From an archaeon (GTDB taxonomy: Archaea; Iainarchaeota; Iainarchaeia; CSSED10-239), in assembly GCA_029563035.1 (NCBI GenBank), contig JAKQTP010000212.1:1-64000 (forward strand): a stretch of 64,000 nucleotides of DNA, read 5' to 3'. The translations under genes and the position numbers were made by a program. The notes below the pieces were generated by a model. It made no database searches and was not told where the DNA came from. It was given only the letters and a program-made list of their open reading frames with translations. Shown here in pieces: positions 35,409 through 44,080 of the stretch (its first letter is position 1; each line of letters starts with the position of its first letter).

Positions 35409-35698
35409 TTTTTTACCTTCTTTTTAGTTTTTACTTTTTTAGTAGTAGTTACTTTCTTTTTAGGTTCTGTTTTCTTGATTTTAGCTACTTTCTTTACCTT
35501 CTTTTTTGCTTCTGTTTTTTTGACTTTAGCTACTACTTTTATAGCCCTTTTTTTAACAAACATCTCACAGCCACCTGTAGCAACAACATCTCTGCCAACA
35601 CAAGTGCCTTTATTTTTATTTGTAACATTTGGTCTAAATCTTATACATTTTGAACAGGTCTTATCTCCTGCTCCTTCACTCCAATATCCTGGAAACAT
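35405..35698 (-). CDS. Four-Cys small domain fused to Lys-rich tail
   Basis: A 97-residue protein. Residues 1-48 contain Cys15, Cys18, Cys33 and Cys44 (TCSKCIRF, GTCVGRD, GGCEMF) and aromatic Gly turns, compatible with a small metal-binding or high-potential iron-sulfur-like fold. Residues 49-97 are almost only Lys, Val, Thr and Ala (VKKTEAKKKVKK repeats), a histone H1-like tail able to bind nucleic acids. GAGGAATAAAA precedes the ATG. It is coupled to the following small membrane protein. Function unknown. Confidence 0.55.
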   Translation of the reverse strand: MFPGYWSEGAGDKTCSKCIRFRPNVTNKNKGTCVGRDVVATGGCEMFVKKRAIKVVAKVKKTEAKKKVKKVAKIKKTEPKKKVTTTKKVKTKKKVKK

Positions 35699-35871
35699 TT
35701 TTATTCCTCTTTTTTAAATTTATATTTTTTCTATTTATATATAGATATGTAGTATTTAAATATGTTTTGTTAGGATTTTTCTTGTGTTCTATTGTCCCAA
35801 CCACAATATTGGTAATTAAAAAAATATAAGTCAATTGCTTTAAAATACTTTCTATAGTATTATCTTTAAAT

Positions 35872-36645
35872 ATGAAAACCCCTGATATGCCACCATCACT
35901 GAGATATAAGAAATACGATTGGACAGAACTAGATAAAATTGATCATAACACATTAAATGAGATTTCTGGAATTGATGCATTATATAATAGGTCTGTTTCT
36001 GGTTTTGAAAGAGATCTAAAAAAGTATAAAACAAATGCTATAAAAACTATAATTTATTTGTGTTATAGAGAAAAAGAACTTGTTGGTGCGATTTTGGGTT
36101 CTTTAAAACCAGTTTCTTTTTTTTTAAATAATAAAGATTATAATATTATTGCAAAACCAAACGACAATGCGTTCTATTTAAATGAATTTTTTGTTAAGCC
36201 AAAATATCAAGAACAAGGCATAGGAACAAAATTAATGGCAAGAGTAATTGCAGATCAAAGAGCCAATTATAGTTCTAAATTCATGTATATGTTTGCATAT
36301 ACAAAAACACACAGAATAAATGAGAAATTAACTGCTACAAGGCCTTTTATTGTTCCAATTTCAGAAACACAAATTACAAATAAAAAACCAAATGCTAAAA
36401 ACCCACTTATTGTTTCTATTCAAAAACTTAAAAATATAATTGGAAATTTGGGTAAAAAAAATTTTGGTGAAAAAAAGACAGAGAAAGTATTTCGTAATTT
36501 TAAACACTCTAGATACAAATATGATTTAATATCTGGTGTTCGCCAAGGAGGATATTACAATTACATAGTTATTGATAATAACCCTAAATATAAGAAAAAA
36601 CAAATAAGAAAAAGAAATACTATCAGAAGAAGTGTTGCAAAATAG
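35872..36645 (+). CDS. GNAT acetyltransferase with basic C-terminal tail
   Basis: A 257-residue protein. The GNAT core is visible in the first half: IIYLCYREKELVGAILGSL and the acetyl-CoA motif FYLNEFFVKPKYQEQGIGTKLMARVI (with Q-x-x-G-x-G). The second half adds a ~110-residue extension with unknown fold and a very basic end (KKKQIRKRNTIRRSVAK). The tail is unlike standard small GNATs and resembles the basic tails at the N-termini of kinase-like and JAMM-like proteins in this window. Acceptor unknown. A TATA-like sequence about 25 bases before the ATG suggests a leaderless transcript. Confidence 0.65.
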   Translation: MKTPDMPPSLRYKKYDWTELDKIDHNTLNEISGIDALYNRSVSGFERDLKKYKTNAIKTIIYLCYREKELVGAILGSLKPVSFFLNNKDYNIIAKPNDNAFYLNEFFVKPKYQEQGIGTKLMARVIADQRANYSSKFMYMFAYTKTHRINEKLTATRPFIVPISETQITNKKPNAKNPLIVSIQKLKNIIGNLGKKNFGEKKTEKVFRNFKHSRYKYDLISGVRQGGYYNYIVIDNNPKYKKKQIRKRNTIRRSVAK

Positions 36646-36647
36646 CT

Positions 36648-37205
36648 CTACTTCTTTTCTTTGCTTGTTTTTTTATATATAAATATTACAAGTAAAAATT
36701 CAGCAATTATTACTAATGGCAATATCTTATTCAATAACTTTATAGCAGAGATTGTTGCAACAAATAATGAAACAAGTGATGCTGAAAGAATAGCATATCT
36801 TATGATTTTGTCTCTAATTAATATAAAAGCCATTAACAAAGCCAAAAGAAAAGTAAATATCATTCTTCCTAGATTTACTTTGTTGTTATAGGCATCCATT
36901 ACTTTGTTAAAATCTCTATAACAATAACTACATTCAACTTGGCAGTTTTTCTTATGAATTATGTTTCCTTCTGTTTTGTAACAGAAATTAATATATTCTT
37001 CATCATAAGAGCAATTGTTATCAGGATTTATATTAGTTTCTGGCATATAGCCATAGTTTTCTAAATAACAAGTATCTTTTGGTTTTTCTAAAAATAATTT
37101 GTCTATGGTAAAAACAAAGCTAATTACTAATGCAAAAATCAAAGTGAAAATTATGATGTTATATATGGTGTTTTCTAGTTTTTTTGATTTTGTTTTTATA
37201 TTCAT
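36648..37205 (-). CDS. Four-pass membrane protein with Cys-rich loop
   Basis: A 185-residue protein: one membrane helix (~16-33), an external loop of ~75 residues with seven Cys (DTCYLE, NNCSYDE, NFCYKTE, NCQVECSYCY), then three further helices (110-128, 133-155, 158-178) and a basic tip. The CQVECSYC cluster could be disulfide-bonded or bind metal. It begins inside the stop region of the DEAD-box helicase gene (four-base overlap), so the two are co-transcribed. No family recognised. Confidence 0.5.
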   Translation of the reverse strand: MNIKTKSKKLENTIYNIIIFTLIFALVISFVFTIDKLFLEKPKDTCYLENYGYMPETNINPDNNCSYDEEYINFCYKTEGNIIHKKNCQVECSYCYRDFNKVMDAYNNKVNLGRMIFTFLLALLMAFILIRDKIIRYAILSASLVSLFVATISAIKLLNKILPLVIIAEFLLVIFIYKKTSKEKK

Positions 37206-38551
37206 CTTCTTCCTCTTTTTAAGTATTTTTTTTGCCTGATTTTTTTCTTATGTTTTAAGAAACCAATTCTTTTCTTTCTAATATCTTCTTCCGTTAATTC
37301 TCCAATCACAAGCTTTCTTTGGTTTTCTTTTCTTCTTTCTTTTTTATTTTTACTAAAATGTTCTTTTCTTTGCTTGTATCTGTTTATTTTTTCAAGTGCT
37401 TCTTTTTGTTCTTTTGTTCTTTTTAAAGTTACAGGGACAATAGCAGGTAAGGTTTTTTCTTCTACCGTAAAGCCAAACTTCTCACACATTTTTAAAAAAT
37501 CCTCTTCTTCTTTTTGAGTAATTATTGATATTGCTTTTCCTTTTTTTCCTGCTCTTGCTGTTCTTCCAATTCTGTGTATATATTGCGTGTTGTCTTTTGG
37601 CAAGTCATAATTATAAATATATTCCAGATTATCAATATGTATTCCTCTTGCTGAGACATCTGTAGAAATTAACAAGCCATCAATATCTGCATGATATCTT
37701 TCTATTGTTCCTGATCTCTTATTTTGTTCTAGGCCACCATGCAGTTTAAAGCAAGCAATTCTATGTTCTTTTAGGTTATTGTAAATAACATCTACTTCGC
37801 TTCTAGTATTGCAAAAAACAATAGCTTTCTTACTATGTTGCTTAACAAGATGCAAAAGCAAAGCAAATTTTTGATTTTGTTTAATTAGATAATATTCTTG
37901 TAAAAGGTTTTTTGGATCAACATATGTTTGTACTACTATTCTTTGAGCTTTTGGGATGTATTTTCTCTCAATATTTGAAACGTCGTTTGTTATTGTTGCT
38001 GAGAAAAGAAGTGTTTGCCTTTCTTTTGGCAATTGTTCAATAATTCTGGAGATGTCTTCAGAAAAGCCCATGTCGCACATTCTGTCCGCCTCATCTAAAA
38101 CAAGATATTTAATATTGTTTAGTTTTAGGTTTTTTCTTTCAAATTGGTCAATTATTCTTCCAGGTGTTCCAATAACAATATCTGCTTGCTTTAATTGTCT
38201 TGCCTGATTGCTAACAGAGGCACCTCCAAAGATAACACATGCTTGAAGTTCTTTAATCTTTGATATCTTTTTTGTTTCTTCATAAACTTGGTTTGCTAGT
38301 TCTCTTGTTGGCACAATAATTAGTGCTTGAATTTTTTTTTGTTTTGTTATTGATGGTAAAATCCCTGCAAGAAATGCAATTGTTTTTCCTGTTCCTGTTG
38401 CTGATTGAGCTATTATGTTTTTGCCTTCAAGAATTAATGGTATTGCTTTTTCTTGTATCTCAGTTGGGGTCTTTATTCCAATATTATGTATTGCTTGTAA
38501 TATTTGCTTATCTTTGACCAGGTCTTCAAAATTTAGTTTGTTATTTTTCAT
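37202..38551 (-). CDS. DEAD-box RNA helicase
   Basis: A 449-residue helicase with all motifs in order: Q motif (FEDL...GIKTPTEIQEKAIP), I AQSATGTGKT, Ia PTRELA, Ib TPGR, II VLDEADRMCD, III SATI, then helicase C with ARGIHIDN and HRIGRTARAGKKG. The C-terminal ~80 residues are a basic tail (KRTKEQKEALEKINRYKQRKE, ending KKYLKRGRR) likely to bind RNA. DEAD-box proteins remodel RNA and ribosome precursors. Archaeal genomes often have only one or two. ATG follows an AAAGGAAATAAAAT region. Confidence 0.93.
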   Translation of the reverse strand: MKNNKLNFEDLVKDKQILQAIHNIGIKTPTEIQEKAIPLILEGKNIIAQSATGTGKTIAFLAGILPSITKQKKIQALIIVPTRELANQVYEETKKISKIKELQACVIFGGASVSNQARQLKQADIVIGTPGRIIDQFERKNLKLNNIKYLVLDEADRMCDMGFSEDISRIIEQLPKERQTLLFSATITNDVSNIERKYIPKAQRIVVQTYVDPKNLLQEYYLIKQNQKFALLLHLVKQHSKKAIVFCNTRSEVDVIYNNLKEHRIACFKLHGGLEQNKRSGTIERYHADIDGLLISTDVSARGIHIDNLEYIYNYDLPKDNTQYIHRIGRTARAGKKGKAISIITQKEEEDFLKMCEKFGFTVEEKTLPAIVPVTLKRTKEQKEALEKINRYKQRKEHFSKNKKERRKENQRKLVIGELTEEDIRKKRIGFLKHKKKIRQKKYLKRGRR

Positions 38552-38640
38552 AATTTTATTTCCTTTATTTAATATTATTAAATAGCAATTGATTTATAAA
38601 TTAAGATTAAACGCATCTAAATTTCATTACAAAACAAAAG

Positions 38641-39327
38641 CTAACTAGATAATATCGCATTTAATCTTTTAGTTATATCTTCTTTATAATCTCTAAAAGC
38701 CATTGTAGCTTTGCCTTCTTTTGTTATATCAATTCTTAGAGATTCTAGTTCTTTTGGCAACTCTTTAAATCTTTTATGATATTTTACACCAGAAAGTCTT
38801 TGAAAAAGAGCAGCAATAACCACATCATGTGTAATGTTTTCAAAATTAATTGTTCTGTCTGTCATTTTGTTTACTCTTTTTGGAAGCTTAAATCTGTCTT
38901 TTATAATCAGATCAGCCATAGCTTCTGGCTTAGGTATTATTTTTTTAGGGAAATGACCATTTAACCAAATCTTAATAAGCAACGGATCATTTACTATTCC
39001 TGCTTTTACCAAGGTGTTTTTACAAAAAGTTAAGAGGTTGTCTTTTTTAGTAGTTTTTATTCTTTCTCCTGCGAAATACTCGTGGCCTCTTAATCCTTTA
39101 TTTTCTCTTAAGGTGTATTTGGTTTTTGTACTTCTTTTTAAGATTTCTGCTGTTTCAATAGTTCTATTCTCAGTAGAAGTAAAGATTTTTGGTTTATATC
39201 CAGGGTTCTCTTTCACTATATTTTCTGCTAAATTTCTAGTTGCCTTTCTACCTCTTTTAGTTATACGTCTACCGCTTGGTATAGTCTTTTGAGCATGTCT
39301 TCTAAATGTTATTCCTACTGGTGGCAT
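38641..39327 (-). CDS. Histidine phosphatase superfamily protein
   Basis: A 228-residue protein with the phosphoglycerate mutase-like signature: ITFRRHAQKT (RHG-type motif with Ala for Gly, catalytic His12 as phospho-acceptor), ITKRGRKATRNLAENI, IFTSTENRTIETAEIL (second Arg), and INFENITHDVVIAALF, where His of THD is the second catalytic His. Members dephosphorylate sugars, proteins or small metabolites. The N-terminal RHA instead of RHG is tolerated in some members. Basic content is high. Substrate unknown; it stands alone with a leaderless-type promoter. Confidence 0.7.
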   Translation of the reverse strand: MPPVGITFRRHAQKTIPSGRRITKRGRKATRNLAENIVKENPGYKPKIFTSTENRTIETAEILKRSTKTKYTLRENKGLRGHEYFAGERIKTTKKDNLLTFCKNTLVKAGIVNDPLLIKIWLNGHFPKKIIPKPEAMADLIIKDRFKLPKRVNKMTDRTINFENITHDVVIAALFQRLSGVKYHKRFKELPKELESLRIDITKEGKATMAFRDYKEDITKRLNAILSS

Positions 39328-39423
39328 AAAAGAAATAGATTAATAATATTTAAAAAGGGTTCTTTCCTTTATCTGGCATTTCTAAAGATTAAAATTCGTT
39401 TTTTCTCAAATTTGTGATAGTGA

Positions 39424-40818
39424 TTACTTAAAGAAATTACTTACTTTATTAATAATTAAAGAGTTGGTTTTTTCGTTTTTATACCCACCAGTAATCAAAA
39501 CAGTTTCTTCTTTATTTATCTTTTTGTTCTTTAATAATATTTTTAGCCCATTTAAGATAATCTTAGAAAAACTATTTTCTTTATTTACCATATACCCTTC
39601 AACGCCATAAATAATAGATAGTTTTCTTAAAACATCTTTACAGAATACTAAAGAATAGATTTTAGCATTAGGTCTGTATTTTGAAATTAACCTTGCTGAA
39701 TAACCAGTATTTGTTGGCACAATTACTTTTTCTATATTAAGTTGATTTAATGTATAAACTGTTGATCTTGCTATGTTTTCTGAATAGTTTGAATCTGTTT
39801 TATCAAATATTTTATTTTTATAGATATTCTCTTCTACTTCTTTTATAATCTTTGACATGGCCTTTATAGACTCTACAGGATAAGAGCCTTTTGCTGTTTC
39901 TCCTGAAAGCATAACACAATCAGCTCTTAATAACACTGCATTTGCTACATCAGTAACTTCTGCTCTTGTTGGTCTTGAGTTTTTTATCATTGATTCAAGC
40001 ATTTGGGTTGCAACAATTGAGTATTTTCCATTTTCAGTAACTTGTTTTATAATCTCTCTTTGAATTAATGGTATTTTTTCAAAATTATACTCTACTGCTA
40101 AATCTCCTCTAGCAATCATTACTCCATCAGCCACAGAAATTATTTCTTTAATATTTTCAATTGCTTTTTTATGTTCTATTTTGGCAATAACTTCTATGTT
40201 TTCTGCCTTGTGTTTTTTGAGTATTTTTTTTACCTTATTTATATCATCAGCACTTTTTACAAAAGATACAGCAATAAAATCTATTTTGTTTTTTATTCCA
40301 AACTCAATGTCTTCTATGTCTTTTTTTGTTATTGAAGGCATATTTATTTCGCAATCAGGAAGATTAACTCCTTTTCTTGAACTTATATTTCCGGAGTTAA
40401 TTACTTTACAGATGATGTCTTTATTTTTTATATCTAGAACAACAAGTTCAATAAGCCCATCATCTAGCAATATTCTGTTTCCTTTCTTTACGATGTTATG
40501 TAGGTTTTTATAAGTTATTGAAAATTCATTTTCATTTCCAATAATGTCTTTGTTTTTTATAGTGATTTTAGAATTTTGTTTTAGATAATATTCTTTGTCA
40601 AAATCCCCTGTTCTAATTTCAGGCCCTTTAGTATCCAGCATTATACCAATTGTCTCATCTATGCTTCTTATTGCTTTTATTTTTTCTAATTTTTCTTGGT
40701 AATCTCCATGAGAGCAATTAAGTCTTGCAACATTCATTCCATTCCTTATTAATTCTTTAAGAATTACTGGGTTCTTTGAAGAAGGACCAATTGTACAAAT
40801 AATCTTTGTTCGTTTCAT
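39424..40818 (-). CDS. pyk: Pyruvate kinase
   Basis: About 464 residues, normal length. TKIICTIGPSS opens the barrel; GMNVARLNCSHGD, MLDTKGPEIRTGDF, the small B domain, and VMIARGDLAVEYNFEKIPLIQ are all diagnostic, with IEVIAKIEHKKAIENI supplying the catalytic Lys and QMLESMIKNSRPTRAEVTDVANAVLLRADCVMLSGETAKG completing the active site (quoted here in overlapping pieces of the same region). It makes ATP and pyruvate from phosphoenolpyruvate. The ATG at 40818 is chosen over a TTG at 40830. Its presence points to at least lower-glycolysis energy metabolism. Confidence 0.95.
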   Translation of the reverse strand: MKRTKIICTIGPSSKNPVILKELIRNGMNVARLNCSHGDYQEKLEKIKAIRSIDETIGIMLDTKGPEIRTGDFDKEYYLKQNSKITIKNKDIIGNENEFSITYKNLHNIVKKGNRILLDDGLIELVVLDIKNKDIICKVINSGNISSRKGVNLPDCEINMPSITKKDIEDIEFGIKNKIDFIAVSFVKSADDINKVKKILKKHKAENIEVIAKIEHKKAIENIKEIISVADGVMIARGDLAVEYNFEKIPLIQREIIKQVTENGKYSIVATQMLESMIKNSRPTRAEVTDVANAVLLRADCVMLSGETAKGSYPVESIKAMSKIIKEVEENIYKNKIFDKTDSNYSENIARSTVYTLNQLNIEKVIVPTNTGYSARLISKYRPNAKIYSLVFCKDVLRKLSIIYGVEGYMVNKENSFSKIILNGLKILLKNKKINKEETVLITGGYKNEKTNSLIINKVSNFFK

Positions 40819-40873
40819 ATTTTCTCGCAATTTTTATTTTTATTTCTTTCAATTACAGATAGTATTATTAATC

Positions 40874-41809
40874 TTATAATTCAGAAAAAATATTTAAATA
40901 TTGTTTTTTGAATCTTCTAACTAGTCTTTGTGCCAATGGTTTTCCATTATTAATATAATTACATCTTTCAAGTGCATTAAAATATGCTTGCTTTTCTTTT
41001 GTCTTAATGTCAATTAATGCATATTTGTTTTTATGAAGAATAAAATTCATTATTAATCTTGATATTCTTCCGTTCCCATCCTGAAAAGGATGTATCTTTA
41101 CAAAAGCCCAATGTGCCCATGCTGAAAGTTCTATTGGATGTAGTTTTTTTTTAAGTTTATTATAGTTTTCTATAAATATCTTTAAATCGGTTAAGACCAA
41201 TTCTTTTGGTGTTGTATCAAACTTAGAACCGATTATTCTATTGTTTAATCTTTTTAATTTTCCTGCAATATCTGGAAAGCTTTCTTTAAAATAAATTTTA
41301 TGTAATTCTGTAATTAAATCGATAGATAAGTCTCCTTTATATCCTAAAATATAATCAATTGCTTTTTTTGCAGATTTTGTTTCTAATACATCTTCTAAAG
41401 GTCTATTTGGAGATATGTTTTCAGATAATAGCAATTCAACTTCTTTTATGGTTAATGTTGAGCCTTCAATAGAATTAGTATTATATACAAAGACATTAAT
41501 GAAATTATTCCAAAAACCTTTTTTTTCTGTTTTTGTTAAAGCATTATATTTTTTCCAAAAGTTTGCATTTATAGAATCTATTTCTTTAATTTCATCTCTT
41601 GTTAAATACTCAAATCCTTGTATTTTCTTTCTTTTAGATTCAATTTCTTTTTCAAATTTAGATAATTGTAAGGATAATTGTTTTTCAGTAGGTTTTGTTG
41701 TTCCAATATACTTTCTAATCTGCTTTCTCTTTCCCTTTGAAACAGAAATGTTCTCTACAAGGTAATAATAGGTTTTTCCATTTCTTTTAAGTTTAGATAA
41801 ATAGCTCAT
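40874..41809 (-). CDS. Fic-domain protein (probable AMP-transferase)
   Basis: A 311-residue protein. The N-terminal ~60 residues (MSYLSKLKRNGKTYYYLVEN) are a common N-terminus of archaeal Fic proteins. NTNSIEGSTL near 112-119 resembles the region that holds the inhibitory helix or substrate clamp. The Fic core contains the catalytic loop HPFQDGNGR (240-248), complete with the catalytic His. Fic enzymes usually transfer AMP from ATP to Tyr, Ser or Thr of target proteins, and often act as toxins or regulators. The promoter carries an inverted-repeat operator (see 41817), so expression is probably autoregulated. A HicB remnant lies upstream. Confidence 0.85.
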   Translation of the reverse strand: MSYLSKLKRNGKTYYYLVENISVSKGKRKQIRKYIGTTKPTEKQLSLQLSKFEKEIESKRKKIQGFEYLTRDEIKEIDSINANFWKKYNALTKTEKKGFWNNFINVFVYNTNSIEGSTLTIKEVELLLSENISPNRPLEDVLETKSAKKAIDYILGYKGDLSIDLITELHKIYFKESFPDIAGKLKRLNNRIIGSKFDTTPKELVLTDLKIFIENYNKLKKKLHPIELSAWAHWAFVKIHPFQDGNGRISRLIMNFILHKNKYALIDIKTKEKQAYFNALERCNYINNGKPLAQRLVRRFKKQYLNIFSEL

Positions 41810-41816
41810 AATATAT

Positions 41817-41875
41817 TTGTATTACTCATAATATTTAAAAAAGTATCGAGTAATACATGGTTGTGAGTAATACAA
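41817..41875. promoter_or_regulatory. Inverted-repeat operator around the Fic promoter
   Basis: TTGTATTACTCA (41817-41828) is the exact complement of TGAGTAATACAA (41864-41875), and a third, near-copy CGAGTAATACAT lies at 41847-41858. They flank a TATA-like TTTAAATAT (minus strand, about 41830-41838) placed ~25 bases before the Fic ATG, so a repressor bound here would block transcription. Confidence 0.55.
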
Positions 41876-41889
41876 AAAAAGCACAATAT

Positions 41890-41996
41890 TTTTTAAATCT
41901 TATAATTTTAACTTCTACATACAAAGAAATAGCTTCTTTCATATTTGTAATTAATTCTTCTACAGTATCTCCTGTTGAATAACAGCCAGGTAAATT
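41890..41996 (-). pseudogene. HicB-antitoxin-like remnant
   Basis: Minus-strand reading gives LPGCYSTGDTVEELITNMKE then AISLYVE, matching the start of the HicB domain (consensus PGC.S.GDT.EEA..N..EAI.LY.E). An in-frame stop lies just before the first residues and the N-terminal strand and C-terminal DNA-binding part are missing. No HicA partner is seen. It is a fossil of a toxin-antitoxin system directly upstream of the Fic gene. Confidence 0.6.
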
Positions 41997-42102
41997 TTAG
42001 GGACTATAGAAATAATCAAATTTTAAAGCTTTTTCTAAAAGAAGCTTACTTTATCAAAGCCCCTTTATATTATGTAATATATTTTTAAAGTTCATATAAC
42101 TA

Positions 42103-42900
42103 TTAAGGTTTTTTTATTTTATATTTATCTAACATTTGTGCACTCATTTGGTCAATAGAAAGTGAATTTGGATCGAAAATGTATATTTGTTTTGTATTGA
42201 CATCAATGAATGTGTTTCCTGCTTTTAAATCATAAGTTAAATTTAATTTATCAAAACCGTATTTTCGATATTCTTTTTTTAAAGTAGAATTTACCTCTTC
42301 AGTTACACCATCTAATAATTTATTAATTTTTTTGTATGTCCTACCACTAATTAATCCCTTTTCTAAAGCATCAGCAACAGTAATAAACGGAACATAATCA
42401 TAAATAATAAAATTATAGCCTTGCATCGTTATACCAAAATGAGCTGGTATAACATTAAAGTTCTTTTCGGAGATTAATTTTAGCAAACCCATCTCTTGTA
42501 CAGGCCTTGCAAAATTTAATCTCTCTATTTTACCGTTTATTTCCATAGGCCAAGAATTCCCTACTTTTATAAAAAATTTTCTTTTGTTTTCTTTTAATTC
42601 CAAGACCATATTTGCTGCAGTTTCTTCTTGTTTCCAATATTCTGGTATTCTCTCTCTTATTTCTAATCTTATTTCGGGGTCTTCATATTTGGTTCTACCT
42701 GATCTCCAAACATTATGAACTTTACGAAATATTTGTTGATTTACAAATATTTTTTTACCTAAATCACTGTAAGCAACAGTAAATAGTTTACCTCTTCTGA
42801 TAGTTATTTTATTTTCTATTCTTTTTTTAGAATTCGGCTTTGGTCTGTAACTTATATTTTTAAACTTTATTTTTCTTTTAAATATATTTGATATTCTCAT
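42103..42900 (-). CDS. Degenerate protein kinase-like protein, basic N-terminal tail (paralog 1)
   Basis: A 265-residue protein. Residues 1-60 are an Arg/Lys-rich tail (NIFKRKIKFKNISYRPKPNS). The rest fits a protein kinase-like fold: Lys112 in KFFIKVGNS (ATP-binding Lys), Glu136 in the next helix, hinge FIIYDYV (165-170), catalytic-loop-like YDLKAGNTF with Asp224 and Asn229, and Asp243 in IYIFDP in place of DFG. No glycine-rich loop is obvious. Two other proteins in this window (47432, 61896) have the same order and spacing. It may phosphorylate proteins or a small molecule, or be a pseudokinase. A TATA-less AT-rich leader precedes the ATG, next to repeat module A. Confidence 0.6.
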   Translation of the reverse strand: MRISNIFKRKIKFKNISYRPKPNSKKRIENKITIRRGKLFTVAYSDLGKKIFVNQQIFRKVHNVWRSGRTKYEDPEIRLEIRERIPEYWKQEETAANMVLELKENKRKFFIKVGNSWPMEINGKIERLNFARPVQEMGLLKLISEKNFNVIPAHFGITMQGYNFIIYDYVPFITVADALEKGLISGRTYKKINKLLDGVTEEVNSTLKKEYRKYGFDKLNLTYDLKAGNTFIDVNTKQIYIFDPNSLSIDQMSAQMLDKYKIKKP

Positions 42901-42916
42901 ATCACATCATAAATAA

Positions 42917-43015
42917 CTAAATTACACAAAAAAATATAAACATATTCAAAAATAGTCTTTTCGCATTTGGAGTTATTGGTTCATTGTTAGAAGTTGATAG
43001 ATACATCTCCTTCAT
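42917..43015 (-). CDS. Short ORF in duplicated module, copy A
   Basis: A 32-residue ORF read on the minus strand, starting MKEMYLSTSNNEPIT. Upstream on that strand are an AAAGGTG binding site nine bases from the ATG and a TTTTATAAAAG TATA box about 70 bases before the ATG. A second copy of this module (43964-44080) keeps the promoter, the binding site and nearly the same first 15 residues, then diverges. Conservation stops with the module, so it may be a leader peptide, a small toxin-like peptide, or a structured RNA whose sequence happens to be open. Function unknown. Confidence 0.35.
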   Translation of the reverse strand: MKEMYLSTSNNEPITPNAKRLFLNMFIFFCVI

Positions 43016-43094
43016 TCTTATCAACACCTTTAGGTTATACAAATATTTTGATTGATAGCTTTTATAAAAGTGTAACTTATGTAGGGGGTGTATG
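42972..43094. repeat. ~120-bp direct repeat, module A
   Basis: About 80-85% identical to 44037-44156, in direct orientation, the two copies flanking the DUF429 gene. It includes the palindrome CTTTTATAAAAG and a hairpin in which GTTGATA (42993-42999) pairs with TATCAAC (43019-43025); in the other copy both arms change together. Confidence 0.8.
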
Positions 43095-43187
43095 CTATAA
43101 TATATAAATCGGCATTAAGAAACCTTTTTTAATATTTGGATATATAGTTATTTTTGAGTAATATAAAATAAAAAATAATGATATTAT

Positions 43188-43991
43188 ATGTATTTCGTAG
43201 GAATTGACCTTGCTTGGTCTACAAAAAACGGATCTGGTGTAGCCATATTAGAAGGTAATAAAAAACAAGCAAAATTAATTTGTGCTGATAGTTTAATGTC
43301 TAATGAAGAAATTATAAATTATATTAAAAAACACACAAAAAATAAACCAGCATTAATTGCAATTGATGCACCACTTATAGTCCCTAATGAAACTGGAAGA
43401 AGAATACCAGAAGAATTAACTGGAAAATTATTTAGACAATTTGATGCAGGAGCACATCCATCAAATAGACAAAGATTAAGTCTTTGGACTGGTACAATAA
43501 GAGGAGAAGAAATTTCTAAGGTTTTAGAAAAAGAAGGATTTAAACAAGACCCTTATATTAATCAATTTGAAGAATCAAAGAAGTTTTTTGAAGTTTATCC
43601 ACATCCATCTATGGTAGTTTTATTTAATTTAAAAAAAATATTAAAATATAAATCTAAACCAAAAAGAGATTATGAATTTAGGTATATTGAATTTAGAAAA
43701 TATATTGATGCATTAAAAAATTTAGAAAAAAGTAATCCATCATTAATCTTATCTAAAGAAATTTTATCAGTAGATTTAAACTCATTAAAAGCACAAAAAC
43801 TTAAAGATTATGAAGACACATTAGATGGAATATTTTGTGCATATCTTTCTTATTATGTTTGGGCGAAACCAAATAATTGTGAAGTATTAGGCGATTTAAA
43901 AAGTGGTTATATTTTAACGCCTGTATTTGATTATCAAAAAAAAGAACTAAAAACAATTTTATCTCAAAAAACTATTTTTGAATATAAGTAG
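43188..43991 (+). CDS. DUF429 family predicted nuclease
   Basis: A 267-residue protein with an RNase H-like opening: YFVGIDLAWSTKNGSGVA gives the first Asp, ALIAIDAPLIVP the second acidic strand, FFEVYPHPSMVVLF the family-typical Glu-Val-Tyr-Pro-His segment and DYEDTLDGIFCAYL the final Asp pair. DUF429 proteins are predicted RNase H-fold nucleases of unknown role. The gene is sandwiched between two direct copies of a 120-bp module, and its 3' end is overlapped by the short ORF of copy B and is nine bases from a tRNA-Tyr fragment. This setting suggests past recombination around it. Confidence 0.75.
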   Translation: MYFVGIDLAWSTKNGSGVAILEGNKKQAKLICADSLMSNEEIINYIKKHTKNKPALIAIDAPLIVPNETGRRIPEELTGKLFRQFDAGAHPSNRQRLSLWTGTIRGEEISKVLEKEGFKQDPYINQFEESKKFFEVYPHPSMVVLFNLKKILKYKSKPKRDYEFRYIEFRKYIDALKNLEKSNPSLILSKEILSVDLNSLKAQKLKDYEDTLDGIFCAYLSYYVWAKPNNCEVLGDLKSGYILTPVFDYQKKELKTILSQKTIFEYK

Positions 43992-44080
43992 GAGTTAGAT
44001 TCCCTCCTCCCAGATTCGGACATTGGGGATGTACTGGTTATTGGTTCGTTGTTAGAAGTTGGTGGATACTTCTCCTTCAT
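43964..44080 (-). CDS. Short ORF in duplicated module, copy B
   Basis: A 38-residue minus-strand ORF starting MKEKYPPTSNNEPIT. Its SD (AAAGGAG, nine bases from the ATG) and TATA (TTTTATAAAAG) match those of copy A. The first 15 residues are conserved; three codons differ by replacement and two silently. After that the frame runs through the tRNA-Tyr fragment (SESGRRESNS) and antisense over the end of the DUF429 gene, so its C-terminus looks accidental, created by a rearrangement. May be a truncated copy. Confidence 0.3.
   Translation of the reverse strand: MKEKYPPTSNNEPITSTSPMSESGRRESNSYLYSKIVF
43991..44030 (-). repeat. tRNA-Tyr 3'-end fragment (att-like direct repeat)
   Basis: Bases 44001-44030 match 46725-46752 of the tRNA-Tyr gene (discriminator, acceptor 3' strand, T arm, part of the variable loop) at every position except a two-base AT insertion; the ten bases beyond the tRNA end (43991-44000) match at eight of ten. 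The orientation equals that of the intact gene 2.7 kb away. This is the geometry left by integration into, or recombination at, a tRNA 3' end. Confidence 0.75.
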
